A stretch of DNA of 64,000 bases from CAWGJC01 sp965276665 (GTDB lineage Bacteria; Pseudomonadota; Alphaproteobacteria; Acetobacterales; Acetobacteraceae), in assembly GCA_965276665.1 (NCBI GenBank), contig OZ255620.1:4650001-4714000 (forward strand). The letters are read 5' to 3'. Made by a program: the position numbers and the translations under genes. Below, in pieces: positions 42,172 through 52,195 of the stretch. Position 1 is the stretch's first letter. Every line of letters starts with the position of its first letter. A model generated the notes under the pieces. It did not search any database and was not told the DNA's origin. It worked only from the letters and a program-made list of their open reading frames with translations.

Positions 42172-42266
42172 TTTTTTTACCCTCGCCTCGGCTGGGCCAT
42201 TGCACCCTCGGCCCGAAGTCCTGCTAAATCCGCATGAAAGCCATGCTCTGAGGAGGGCATTTTAGA

Positions 42267-43517
42267 ATGATCACGCGTCGGGGGACGGCACGGGTTCTGT
42301 TTGGGGCAGCCTCGTTTGCCGCTGTAGGAGGCGCCGGCATCGCGGGGTCGGAGACGGCCCGCGCCGCCGACAAGACGGTGAAGGTCGGTCTCGACCTTTC
42401 GCTCACCGGGGCGGACGCGGAATCGGCGAAGCGCATCGAGAACGGCGCGATGATGGCGTTCGACGAGATCAACGCCAAAGGCGGCGAGAACGGCTGGAAG
42501 ATCGTTGCGGTGCCGTATGACGACGGCACCGCGACGGCCGGCCAGTACGACCCGGCGCAGGCCGCCACCAACGCGCGCAAGATGGTGTCCGACAGCAACA
42601 CCGTCGCCGCGATCGGGCCGGAGATGAGCGGCGCGGGCAAGGCGATGGCGCCGATCCTGAGCCAGGGGAACCTGGCGACGATCACGCCGAGCTCCACCAA
42701 TCCGGACATCACCGATCCGAAATTCGCCCAGCAGTACAAGCCCGGCGGTAAGGCGATCTATTTCCGCACGGTCGCCACGGACGCCTACCAGGGTCCCTAC
42801 ATGGCGAATTACTACGCCGACGTTCTGCATGCGAAGACCTGCTACGTGCTGGATGACAGCGGCGCCTACGGTGTCGGCCTCGCCGATGCCTTCCAGGCCC
42901 AGGCGGAGAAGAAGGGGATCAAGATCCTCGGCCGCGACCGGCTCGACCCAAAGGCCGCGGACTACTCCGCGATCCTCACCAAGATCAAGTCGCTGAACCC
43001 CGACGCGCTCTATTACGGCGGCGTGCTGCAGGCCGGCGTCAAGCTGGCCAAGCAGGCCTACGACATCATCCCGAAGGTGATCAAGGGCGGCGGCGACGGG
43101 ATTCAGGGGCCGGAGATGCTCACCGCGGTCGGCTACCCGGCGAATGAGGGGTGGTACGCGACCGTCGCCTCCCCGCACGTCACCGAGGAAAAGACGATGA
43201 CGAACTGGGTGAAGTCCTACAAGGACAAGTACCACGTCGATCCGGACGATTACTCGGTCACCGCCTACGACGCTGCGATGGTGATCGCGGCGGCGGTGCG
43301 GGCGGCATCGGCCGGCGGCAAGACGCCGACCCGCGACGCCGTGCGCGACGCGATCCAGAACGTCAAGGTGAGCACGCTGCAGGGGCCGATCTCGTTCGAC
43401 GCCAACGGCGATCTCACCAACAAGACGATCAGCATCTTCCAGATCAAGCAGGACAAGAGCATCCCGGCCGACAGCATGGACCAGTTCCATTATGTCGGGA
43501 CGGCGCCCGCGACCTGA
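42267..43517 (+). CDS. Branched-chain-type ABC substrate-binding protein (system 2)
   Basis: LivJ-like receptor of 416 residues. The N terminus MITRRGTARVLFGAASFAAVGGAG carries an RR pair before the hydrophobic stretch, so Tat export is possible; cleavage is near ETARAA. The mature start VKVGLDLSLTGADAESAKRI and DAYQGPYMANYYADVLHAKTCYVLDD segment are typical. GAGGAGGG lies upstream of the ATG. A 15-bp hairpin follows the gene. Confidence 0.92.
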   Translation: MITRRGTARVLFGAASFAAVGGAGIAGSETARAADKTVKVGLDLSLTGADAESAKRIENGAMMAFDEINAKGGENGWKIVAVPYDDGTATAGQYDPAQAATNARKMVSDSNTVAAIGPEMSGAGKAMAPILSQGNLATITPSSTNPDITDPKFAQQYKPGGKAIYFRTVATDAYQGPYMANYYADVLHAKTCYVLDDSGAYGVGLADAFQAQAEKKGIKILGRDRLDPKAADYSAILTKIKSLNPDALYYGGVLQAGVKLAKQAYDIIPKVIKGGGDGIQGPEMLTAVGYPANEGWYATVASPHVTEEKTMTNWVKSYKDKYHVDPDDYSVTAYDAAMVIAAAVRAASAGGKTPTRDAVRDAIQNVKVSTLQGPISFDANGDLTNKTISIFQIKQDKSIPADSMDQFHYVGTAPAT

Positions 43518-43523
43518 GGCGAC

Positions 43524-43555
43524 CCGCCTGGTCCGTCGTGCGACGGACCAGGCGG
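43524..43555 (+). terminator. 15-bp hairpin between binding-protein and permease genes
   Basis: CCGCCTGGTCCGTCG (43524-43538) pairs perfectly with 43541-43555 around a two-base loop. There is no T run. Such intercistronic hairpins after a binding-protein gene commonly protect the upstream mRNA and lower downstream expression, giving an excess of receptor over permease. That role is inferred from position. Confidence 0.7.
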
Positions 43556-43581
43556 CCCCACACTGACAGAAGCGGATCGAT

Positions 43582-44511
43582 ATGACATTCACCGACCTGC
43601 TGACCCAGCAGGTGATCAACGGTTTGAGTTTGGGCGCGATGTATGCGCTGCTCGCACTCGGCTTCACGCTCGTCTACGGCATTCTCGAGCTGATCAATTT
43701 CGCGCATTTCAACATCTTCATGGTCGGCAGCTTCATCGGCCTCTGGACACTTCAGGCGATGGGGTTCTCGGGTCAGACCGCGACGCTGACCGGTCTGCCG
43801 CTGATCGGCGTGCTGCTGGTCGCCTTCGGCGTCACGATGATCGCCTCGGGCGTGCTTGGCGTGGTGATCGAGCGCTTCTCGCTCCGCCCGCTCCGCAACG
43901 TGAAGGGGCCGGCGGCGATGATCACCACGATCGGCGTCTCCTACATCCTGTTCAACATCGTGCTGCTCTGGGTCGGGGCGGATTCCAAGAACTACCCAAA
44001 CCCATTGCCGCCGATCACCTGGCAGATCGGCGGCGCCACGCTCCGGCTGCGGGAGGTGCTGATCTGGGCGGTCTCCGCCGGGCTGATGGCGGGCCTGCAT
44101 TTCTTCGTGCGCAGCTCGCGGCTCGGCAAGGCGATGCGCGCCACCGCGCAGGATCCGGAAGCCGCGCGGATGATGGGCGTCGAGGTGGATCGCGTCATCA
44201 TCATGGCCTTCTTCATCGGCTCGGCCCTGGCCGGCGCCGGCGGGCTGATCTTCGGGCTCTACTATAATTTCACCAGCTTCATCATCGGCTTCACCGCGGG
44301 GCTGCGCGCCTTTACCGCGGCCGTGCTGGGCGGCATCGGCAATATCGTGGGCGCGATGGTGGGCGGCATCGTGATCGGCCTGATCGAGACGCTCGGCGGC
44401 CAGTTCATCGCCGTCGAATGGACCGACGTGATCATCTTCTCGCTGCTGGTGCTGGTGCTGGTGTTCCGACCCTCCGGGCTGTTCGGGCAGATGGCGCCGA
44501 ACAAATCTTGA
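43582..44511 (+). CDS. Branched-chain ABC permease LivH-type (system 2)
   Basis: 309-residue permease with about eight helices. It contains LSLGAMYALLALGFTLVYGILELINFAHFNIFMVG near the start, the ATPase-contacting ATAQDPEAARMMGVEVDRVI and the C-terminal GGIGNIVGAMVGGIVIGLIETLGG (in parts). It follows the binding-protein gene after the hairpin at 43524. Confidence 0.93.
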   Translation: MTFTDLLTQQVINGLSLGAMYALLALGFTLVYGILELINFAHFNIFMVGSFIGLWTLQAMGFSGQTATLTGLPLIGVLLVAFGVTMIASGVLGVVIERFSLRPLRNVKGPAAMITTIGVSYILFNIVLLWVGADSKNYPNPLPPITWQIGGATLRLREVLIWAVSAGLMAGLHFFVRSSRLGKAMRATAQDPEAARMMGVEVDRVIIMAFFIGSALAGAGGLIFGLYYNFTSFIIGFTAGLRAFTAAVLGGIGNIVGAMVGGIVIGLIETLGGQFIAVEWTDVIIFSLLVLVLVFRPSGLFGQMAPNKS

Positions 44512-44559
44512 GCGGCGCACGCGCCTTGAAGACCAGTCAGCGCTGATCGGAGCGGGAGC

Positions 44560-46642
44560 ATGAACAGCGAAGTCGCCGCCGACACCGCCGATACCGTCGC
44601 CGCTCCCGGCGCCGGTGACGCGGGCCGGCCCGAGCGCGTCCTCTCCTTCTGGGACCGCTTCTTCTTCTGGCTGCCGGCGGCGCATCGGCGCAGCGTCGGC
44701 ATCCTCATCATCACCGTGTTCGCGCTCGTCTTTCCGGTGCTGCACAACAACGATGCGGATATCGATTCCGCCGCCAACGCGCTTGCCTATGCGACGCTCG
44801 CGCTCGGCCTCAACATCGTGGTCGGCATGGCCGGTCTGCTCGACCTCGGTTATGCCGCCTTCTTCGCGATCGGCGCGTACGCCTACGGCATCCTAACCTC
44901 GTTCCAGGTCGAGCCGGCCTGGAGCGGATTCTGGCAGCCTTTCGCCGCCGTCGGCCTGGTGCAGCACGTGCAGCAGCCAGGCATCGACGTGGTGCACTTC
45001 ACCGTCTCGTTCTGGATCATGCTGCCGGTCTCCGCGCTGATCGCCGCCTTGTTCGGCGTGCTGTTCGGCGCGCCGACGCTGCGCTTGCGCGGCGACTACC
45101 TCGCCATCGTCACGCTCGGCTTCGGCGAGATCGTGCCGATCGTGGTGCGGAACTGGGATTCGCTCACCAACGGCGCCGCCGGGCTCAACGGCATCCAGGC
45201 GCCGATGTTCTACGGCCATAGTTTCGGGGTCAGCGCGACGCCCTATTATTACGTCGCGGTCGGGCTGGTCGCGCTGCTGATCTTCGTCAGCATCCGGCTG
45301 CGCGACAGCCGCATCGGCCGCGCCTGGATGGCGATCCGCGAGGATGAGATCGCGGCCGGCGCGATGGGCGTCGACCTGACCCGCTTCAAGCTGCTCGCCT
45401 TTGCGACCGGCGCGGGATTCGCCGGCGCCACGGGCACGTTCTACGTGGCGAAATTGCAGACCGCAACGCCCGAGATGTTCGGCTACCCGGTCTCGGTGAT
45501 GATCCTGGTGATGGTCGTGCTCGGCGGCCTCGGCAGCGTCTGGGGCGTGGTCGTCGGCGCGCTGCTGCTGCAATTGCTGCAATCCTGGTTCCTGGCCGAT
45601 CTGTCGCAATGGACCCAGTCATTCGGCGCGATGATCAACGTCGGCTGGATGCAGCATGTCGACCTGACCCAGGCGACCGAGCTCATCTTCGGGATCATCC
45701 TGGTGGTGATGATGCTGTTCCGCCGCGGCGGCCTGATCCCGGCGACGCGCAAGCAGACCGCGCTCTCCTTCGAGGCGCAGCATGCGGTCGTGGAGCAGGG
45801 CGCGGATTTCAGCATGCTGCGCTCGCTCGGCGAGCACGCGGAAGGGGCGAGGCTCGAGGTGCGCGGCGTCACCGTGCGGTTCGGCGGGCTCGTCGCCCTC
45901 GATGCGATCGACATCACGGTCGAGCCCGGCAGCGTGGTCGCGGTGATCGGGCCGAACGGATCCGGCAAATCGACGCTGTTCAACGTCATCACCGGCCTTA
46001 CCTCCGCCACCGGCGGCAGCATCCGGTTCGGCGGTGAGGAGATTCTCGGGCTCAAGCCGCACAAGATCCTCGCGCGCGGCATCGCCCGCACCTTCCAGAA
46101 CATCCGCCTGTTCGGCAATCTGACGGTGCTCGAGAACGTGCTCGTCGGCCAGCATGCGCGGCTGCACACCGGCGCGGTGCGCGCCGTGCTGCGGCCGCCC
46201 GGCACCCGGCGGGAAGAAGCGGCCGCGCGCGAATGGGTGATGAACATCCTCGCCGTGTTCGGCAACCGGCTGATGCCGCGCATCACCCAGGCGGTGGCGC
46301 ATCTCTCCTACGCAAATCGCCGCCGCACCGAGATCGCCCGCGCCCTCGCCTCGCGCCCGCGCCTCCTGCTGCTCGACGAGCCGACCGCAGGGATGAACCC
46401 CGCAGAGAGCCTCGAACTCGCCGGCCAGATCAAGAAATTTCATGAGATCGGGCTGACTGTGCTGCTGATCGAGCACAAGCTCGACGTCGTCACGCGCCTC
46501 GCCGACAAGGTGATCGTGCTCGATCACGGCGAGAAGATCGCCGAGGGCACGCCCGACGAGGTCCGCAGCAACGAGCACGTGCTTCGCGCCTATCTGGGAC
46601 GAAGCACCCAGAGCGCGAACGCGGGAATCGGGGATGCCGCCC

Positions 46643-46650
<8 letters not shown>
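44560..46650 (+). CDS. Fused LivM permease-LivG ATPase (system 2)
   Basis: 696 residues joining a LivM permease (about 40-390: ALGLNIVVGMAGLLDLGYAAFFAIGAY, LRLRGDYLAIVTLGFGEI, REDEIAAGAMGVDLTRFKL) to a LivG ATPase (about 430-690). ATPase motifs are GPNGSGKST (464-472), the LivG-type signature LSYANRRRTEIARALA, LLLLDEPTAGMNP and LLIEHKLDVV. A roughly 35-residue linker joins the halves. It overlaps livF by a few bases. Half-transporter fusions of this kind are common in exporters but less usual in importers. Confidence 0.93.
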
Positions 46651-47380
<730 letters not shown>

Positions 47381-47388
47381 AGGTGTGG

Positions 47389-47622
47389 AGGCCAGGGGCT
47401 CTGCCCCCGGACCCCGCTAAGGGCAGTCGCCCTTAGAACCCGGATGGCGCTGTTTGTGTAGAACAGGCCGCGCCGGACGTGTTTCGGCGTTTGATGCGCT
47501 TCGCGCGAAGCGCATTCAGCATTACTGTACAGTTCCCGAGACGATGCCTCCCGTGCGAAGCGCCATTCGGGTTCTAAGGGCGACTGCCCTTAGCGGGATC
47601 AGGGGCAGAGCCTCTGGCCTCC
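47389..47622. repeat. Nested-palindrome (REPIN-like) element, copy 3
   Basis: Lies between the convergent livF and cytidine-deaminase-like genes. The left arm is nearly identical to copy 1, with hairpins on GGGGC/GCCCC and AAGGGCAGTCGCCCTT ending GAACCC. The right arm has GGGTTCTAAGGGCGACTGCC and ends GGGGCAGAGCCTCTGGCCT. The core shares TTTGATGCGCTTCGCGCG with copy 1 and contains the 18-base palindrome (47496-47513), then about 50 bases unique to this copy. Confidence 0.88.
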
Positions 47623-47630
47623 AAACTCTT

Positions 47631-48044
47631 TCAATCCTCGCCCAAAGGCCGTGCATATTTTTCCGGCAGCAAAGACGCAATCGAGGTTATATGAGGGCCG
47701 CCCGTTCCGGGCATGATGACGCGTGCATCCGGCGCGTAGTCGCTGATCATTTCGCGGCACATGCCACAGGGCGAGACGACGCAGGGTTCGGCGCCTGCAT
47801 TCGCCTGGTGAACGGCAACGATCGTCTCGATGTCTGCGCCATCTCCTTCGGTCACAGCGCGTCCAATCGCAACGGCCTCGGCGCAAACGGTGATGCGGCC
47901 GATATAGCATTCGAGATGAACGCCGAGATGGATGCGGCCCGACCGCGTGCGGAGTGCAGAGCCGACAGCGTGCCAACCGGGCTTGTAGCGGGAACGGATG
48001 ATGCTTTGCGCGGCCACGATCAGGTTGCTGTCCGCGTCGTCCAT
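47631..48044 (-). CDS. Cytidine/blasticidin-S-deaminase-like protein
   Basis: 137-residue zinc-dependent deaminase fold. The zinc site is Cys-Ala-Glu in TVCAEAVAIG and the pair of cysteines in SPCGMCRE, so the catalytic set is complete. The length and the WHAVGSALRTRSGRIHLGVHLEC region match small tetrameric cytidine deaminases, including the blasticidin S deaminase group; the substrate is not certain. The ATG at 48044 has GAGGG seven bases upstream. It is followed ten bases upstream by the unknown 625-residue gene on the same strand, and repeat copy 3 lies at its 3' end. Confidence 0.8.
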   Translation of the reverse strand: MDDADSNLIVAAQSIIRSRYKPGWHAVGSALRTRSGRIHLGVHLECYIGRITVCAEAVAIGRAVTEGDGADIETIVAVHQANAGAEPCVVSPCGMCREMISDYAPDARVIMPGTGGPHITSIASLLPEKYARPLGED

Positions 48045-48054
48045 TTGCAGACCC

Positions 48055-49932
48055 TCAAAACCCAAACATGTGATCAAGCGAGAACCCGCCCCGCCAGTCC
48101 ATCAGCCCGTGATAGCCGAACAGGCGGCACGTGCTATCGCGCACGATGACGTAGCCGCGCGGGCCGGCCCCGGCGATTTGTTTCGCGTCAAAAATCTCGT
48201 TCGGGAACACCATAGCGGAGCCCGAGCAGGCGATCGAGAGGAGGGCTTCGGCGAGCGGCTTGCCGTCGCCATCGTGCAGGATGAGCGTGGTGTCGGAGCG
48301 CGCGTGCCATGGCTGGGAGGCCGGGTAGATCAGGTGCATGAAGCTGCGGCGCTCGTCGTCGCCGAGCTTGAGGAAGAGCCGCGTCGTCAGGCCGGGCGGC
48401 GGCCCGGAATAGGATTGCGGCTCGTCCTTGTAGGTCATGATGGTGTTGAAGACGTGCGCGCCGAAGCTGGTTTCCGCGACGTGGCCGGAGGCGCGGTCCT
48501 CGTAGCGCATCAGCGCGTGCAGCCAGCCATCGGCGCCGCCGCCACTGCGGAAATCATAGACGAGCTCGGCGTGTCCGCCTTCCGTGTCGAACGCCTCGAG
48601 ATCGAGCGCCAGATCGTGGTTGCGCGCGAGGCAGCCGAGGAAGCGCTCGCCGCGCCGCCTGCCTTCGGCGTCGAACACGTCGAGGCGGATCGGCAGATCG
48701 GCCTGGCTTTCCGCCATCGGCGTCGGCAGCACGATGCTGCGGAAGCGGTTGCGCGGCAGGAGCGGGAAGGGGAGCAGGTAGCCGCGTCCGAGCGCGTTGC
48801 CGAGCGCCGGAATGCCGGGATCGGGCTGCAGGTCGGCGCGCTCCACGTTCACATGCGCGATGCGCGTGCGGCCGTCATGCACCACCTCGTAGCGCGGGCG
48901 GACGACATGGCGGCCGGAGCGGAACTCGATCTGCGCCGGCCAGCGAAGACCGGGCAAGAGCGAGGCCACGTCGAGGGGAACCGAGGCGAAGCCCGGCACC
49001 GCCTGGTCGAGCGTGACGGGCGCGTCCGCCCCCATGCGGTCGAGCGCCAGCGTGCCGGGCGGGATCGGCGCCGCGTGGCTATTCTGCACCCAAAGGATCA
49101 CGCGCTCGCCAGGGCGCGGCGCCGGCAGCCCGGCATAGCGGTCGGACGGCCAGGCATTCGCATCATGCGTGCAGGAGAGCGTCGGGCCGCCATCGTTCGC
49201 ATAGGTGTCGAGCGCGTATTTGACCACGTCATGCCCGGCCGCGCCGATCGCGTGCAGGAAGAGCTGGCCGGTGAATTCCGGCAATCCGAATCGGGCGCGC
49301 ACCTCGGCGCTGTCGATCGCGATGCCGGCCGTGCCGGGGGGCACATCCTCCTCCCAGGTGGCGAGCGGCTGGCCCGTGGCGTCGAACAGGCGGCACCAGA
49401 AGCGCACCGATTTCGCGCCGTATCCCGACCAGTAATTGGCGGTGACCAGCCGGGTGGAGAGCCCGTCCTGCTCGCGGAAGAAGACGAAATTGGTGGCGAA
49501 GTTCAGCCGGTCGAGATAGCGGCGCGAATTGCCGAGCAGCGCGTCGGGCAGTCGCGCCGCGTCGAGCGTGACCACGCGGACGCCTTCGGGAAGCAGATGC
49601 GCGAGGCGGGCGGCGATGCGGCCGGCCTCGAAGGAGGCGATCAGCACGGTCGCGGCGGTCTCGCGCGCCAGCTCGGCGAGCGGGCGCGCCGTCAGCCCGA
49701 GCCGGCTCTGCCCGACCTCCCGCACGTCCTGCACGAACAACGCGTCCGGTTGGGGCATTGCCGGGTGCAGCGCGTAGAGCGCCTCGGCGACGCCGTCAGG
49801 ATCGAATACGGCAAGCGGGCGGGTCAGGCTGGCGGCGAGGGTGGCGATCCCTTCCGCGGCGAGCGGGTGGGCGAGCGCCTTGTAGAGGACATTCCCGCCC
49901 TGTCGTGCGTCGAAGGTCTGGATTTGCAGCAT
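48055..49932 (-). CDS. Large protein of unknown function (625 residues)
   Basis: I do not recognise this family. It has no signal peptide or transmembrane helix. The first 160 residues look like an alpha/beta domain (IQTFDARQGGNVLYKALAHPLA, LIASFEAGRIAARLA). The remainder is rich in beta strand and aromatic residues (NYWSGYGAKSVRFWCRLFD, VILWVQNSHAAPIPPGTL, HALMRYEDRASGHVAET). Two repeats of a possible jelly-roll unit around residues 170-320 and 430-560 are suggested by similar -F-R-L-F-D- and -Y-D-F-R- patterns. It is co-directional with the ELM1-like gene 12 bases upstream, so a link to envelope sugar metabolism is possible but unproven. Confidence 0.7.
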   Translation of the reverse strand: MLQIQTFDARQGGNVLYKALAHPLAAEGIATLAASLTRPLAVFDPDGVAEALYALHPAMPQPDALFVQDVREVGQSRLGLTARPLAELARETAATVLIASFEAGRIAARLAHLLPEGVRVVTLDAARLPDALLGNSRRYLDRLNFATNFVFFREQDGLSTRLVTANYWSGYGAKSVRFWCRLFDATGQPLATWEEDVPPGTAGIAIDSAEVRARFGLPEFTGQLFLHAIGAAGHDVVKYALDTYANDGGPTLSCTHDANAWPSDRYAGLPAPRPGERVILWVQNSHAAPIPPGTLALDRMGADAPVTLDQAVPGFASVPLDVASLLPGLRWPAQIEFRSGRHVVRPRYEVVHDGRTRIAHVNVERADLQPDPGIPALGNALGRGYLLPFPLLPRNRFRSIVLPTPMAESQADLPIRLDVFDAEGRRRGERFLGCLARNHDLALDLEAFDTEGGHAELVYDFRSGGGADGWLHALMRYEDRASGHVAETSFGAHVFNTIMTYKDEPQSYSGPPPGLTTRLFLKLGDDERRSFMHLIYPASQPWHARSDTTLILHDGDGKPLAEALLSIACSGSAMVFPNEIFDAKQIAGAGPRGYVIVRDSTCRLFGYHGLMDWRGGFSLDHMFGF

Positions 49933-49944
49933 GAACGCGGTTCC

Positions 49945-50874
49945 TCAGAAGCCAAGCCGGCGTCGCATCTCGTCCGCCGCCGCCTGCGTGTCGTCGAGCG
50001 GCGTCGTGTCCCAGGATTCGAGCCGCCCGTCGAACCAGCGGATGCGTCCCTCCTGCAGCAGGCCGTCGAGGAACAGGCCGATGCGGCGGGAGGCGCCCGG
50101 CAGGCGCGCGACCATCACCGGAGCAGCGGTCGCCACCGCTTCCGAGACCATCGACACGCTGTCCATGGTCACCACGACGGCGTCCGCCAGCGCGAGCAGG
50201 CCAAAATAAGGATTGTCCCCGCTCATGTCCCAGATAGAGGCGCCGAGCGGGGCGAGTGCTGCCCGCAGCGCGTCGCGCACCACCGGGTCGGTGCGGCGGG
50301 ACGGGGTGACGGCGAGCCCGACCTTGTCCTTCCGCATCATGCCGGCGAGATCGGCGGCGAGGCGCTGCGCCACCGGCAGGTCGAGGCGGAAGCGGCCGTT
50401 CGATCCGCCGACCAGCACCGCGACGAGCGGACGCGGCAGGTCGGCGAAGCGCGCGCGCCACTCGGCCCGCGCGGCCGCGAGCCGGGCCGGCGTCGCCCGG
50501 TGCAGGGCGGTGCGGGTGACCACCACGTTCGGGCCGGTCAGCTCGTCATGCCGGTTCACCACCACGAGGTCGAAGCGGTCGATCGGCAGGCGGGGATTCT
50601 GCACTTGCACCACCCGGCGCCCGAGCTTGCGCAGCGCCGCCCCGACCGCGCCGCCCATGCCGCCACAGCTCACCACCAGGCCGGGCAGCTCCTGCCGCCC
50701 GATCCCGACGGCGGTGAGCGGCGCCGGCCAGCTCCGCGCGGTGACCCAGCGCCAGGGCGGCCGCGGCTTCATCACCCGGAGCCCCGGCGCAAGCCCGGCG
50801 GCCTCGGCAAGTCCCAGGGCCTGGGCCTGCAATCCGGCATAGGGTTCGGTGAGAATCCAGCTCTCCGGCGACAT
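49945..50874 (-). CDS. ELM1/GtrOC1-family protein (putative glycosyltransferase)
   Basis: 309 residues of the mitochondrial-fission ELM1-like family (DUF1022), found in many alphaproteobacteria. Its GT-B-like features are VVSCGGMGGAVGAALRKLG, VQNPRLPIDRFDLVVVNRHDEL, VAVLVGGSNGRFRLD and VTMDSVSMVSEAVATAAPVMV. The start is the ATG at 50874 (MSPESWILTEPYAGLQAQAL), as expected for the family; no clear ribosome site precedes it. A role in cell-envelope glycan synthesis is proposed for bacterial members but not established. Confidence 0.8.
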   Translation of the reverse strand: MSPESWILTEPYAGLQAQALGLAEAAGLAPGLRVMKPRPPWRWVTARSWPAPLTAVGIGRQELPGLVVSCGGMGGAVGAALRKLGRRVVQVQNPRLPIDRFDLVVVNRHDELTGPNVVVTRTALHRATPARLAAARAEWRARFADLPRPLVAVLVGGSNGRFRLDLPVAQRLAADLAGMMRKDKVGLAVTPSRRTDPVVRDALRAALAPLGASIWDMSGDNPYFGLLALADAVVVTMDSVSMVSEAVATAAPVMVARLPGASRRIGLFLDGLLQEGRIRWFDGRLESWDTTPLDDTQAAADEMRRRLGF

Positions 50875-50900
50875 GGACGGTGTGTCTAGAACGCTCGGCC

Positions 50901-52064
50901 CTACTCCGCCAGCGCCCGCATGTCGGCATAGAGCGCCGCCTTGCCCTCGAACCCGATGCCGGGCAGCTCGGGCAGCGTCACATACCCGTCCTCGACCCGG
51001 CAGCCATCCGGGAACCCGCCATAGGGTTGGAAGAGGTCCGGATAATTCTCGTTGCCGCCGAGGCCGAGCCCGGCCGCGATGGCGAGCGACATCTGATGGC
51101 CGCCATGCGGGATGCAGCGGCGCGGCGACCAGCCATGGGTCCGCAGCACGCCCAGCGTGCGGATGTATTCGCAAAGCCCGTAGGAGAGCGCGCAGTCGAA
51201 TTGCAGCCAGTCACGGTCGGGACGCATGCCGCCGTAGCGGATCAGGTTCCGCGCGTCCTGGTGGCTGAACAGGTTCTCGCCGGTGGCCATCGGGCCGGGA
51301 TAGAATTCCGCCAGCGCCGCCTGCAGCGCGTAGTCGAGCGGATCCCCCGCCTCCTCGTACCAGAACAGCGGGTAGTCGCGGAGCATCTTCGCATACGCGA
51401 TGGCGGTCTCGAGGTCGAAGCGCCCGTTCGCATCCACCGCCAGCTGCGCCCGCCCGTCGAGCTCGGCCAGCACCGCCGCGATGCGCTCGCGATCCTCGGC
51501 GAGCGAGGCGCCGCCGATCTTCATCTTCACCACGCTGTAGCCGCGGTCGAGATAGCTCCGCATCTCGCCGCGCAGCGCGCCCAGATCCTTGCCCGGATGA
51601 TAGTAGCCGCCGGCGGCATAGACGAAGACGCGCGGATCGGCCGCGACGCCGTGCCGCTCGGCCAGCAGGCGGAACAGCGGCTTGCCGGCGATCTTCGCCG
51701 TCGCATCCCAGACCGCCATGTCGATCGTGCCGACCGCGACAGACCGCTCGCCATGGCCGCCCGGCTTTTCATTCGCCATCAGCGTGGCCCAGATGCGATC
51801 CGGGTCGAGATTCCCGCCCGCATCGTCCAGCAGCGAGGCGGCGTCGGCTTCCAGCAGCCGAGGGGCGAAACGCTCGCGGATCAGGCCGCCCTGACCGTAG
51901 CGGCCGTTCGAGTTGAACCCGTATCCGACTACCCGGCGCCCATCTCGCACCACATCGGTCACGACCGCGACAAGGCTGGTCGTCATCTTGGAAAAATCGA
52001 TATACGCGTTGCGGATCGCAGAGCTGATCGGGCGGGTGATCTCGCGGACATCGACGATGCGCAC
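50901..52064 (-). CDS. tarD: D(-)-tartrate dehydratase
   Basis: Enolase-superfamily enzyme of 387 residues that dehydrates D-tartrate to oxaloacetate. The N terminus MRIVDVREITRPISSAIRNAY and FNSNGRYGQGG match D-tartrate dehydratases. Acid-base and metal residues are in register with the characterised enzyme, shifted by two: KMK with Lys182, Asp211 (VDANG), Glu237 (YEEAG), Glu263 (GENLF) and His320 (PHGGHQ). No tartrate transporter is adjacent, but family 5 or dpp genes in the window could serve other roles. It is 26 bases upstream of the ELM1-like gene on the same strand. Confidence 0.9.
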   Translation of the reverse strand: MRIVDVREITRPISSAIRNAYIDFSKMTTSLVAVVTDVVRDGRRVVGYGFNSNGRYGQGGLIRERFAPRLLEADAASLLDDAGGNLDPDRIWATLMANEKPGGHGERSVAVGTIDMAVWDATAKIAGKPLFRLLAERHGVAADPRVFVYAAGGYYHPGKDLGALRGEMRSYLDRGYSVVKMKIGGASLAEDRERIAAVLAELDGRAQLAVDANGRFDLETAIAYAKMLRDYPLFWYEEAGDPLDYALQAALAEFYPGPMATGENLFSHQDARNLIRYGGMRPDRDWLQFDCALSYGLCEYIRTLGVLRTHGWSPRRCIPHGGHQMSLAIAAGLGLGGNENYPDLFQPYGGFPDGCRVEDGYVTLPELPGIGFEGKAALYADMRALAE

Positions 52065-52146
52065 CGGCTGAACCTTTTCGTCAACAAAGCTTCTCTATCC
52101 TGCGCCTCGCCCGCCCCATGCGCCAGCGACGTCGGCCAGACAAGCC

Positions 52147-52189
52147 GAGCAGAGACAACGCTGAGCAGAGACAACGCTGAGCAGAGACC
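52147..52189. repeat. 16-bp tandem repeat upstream of the xylanase gene
   Basis: Two exact units GAGCAGAGACAACGCT (52147-52162 and 52163-52178) plus 11 bases of a third. They lie between the divergent tartrate dehydratase and xylanase genes, ending seven bases before the assigned xylanase start. Binding sites or a slippage tract are possible. Confidence 0.9.
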
Positions 52190-52195
52190 CTGGGC

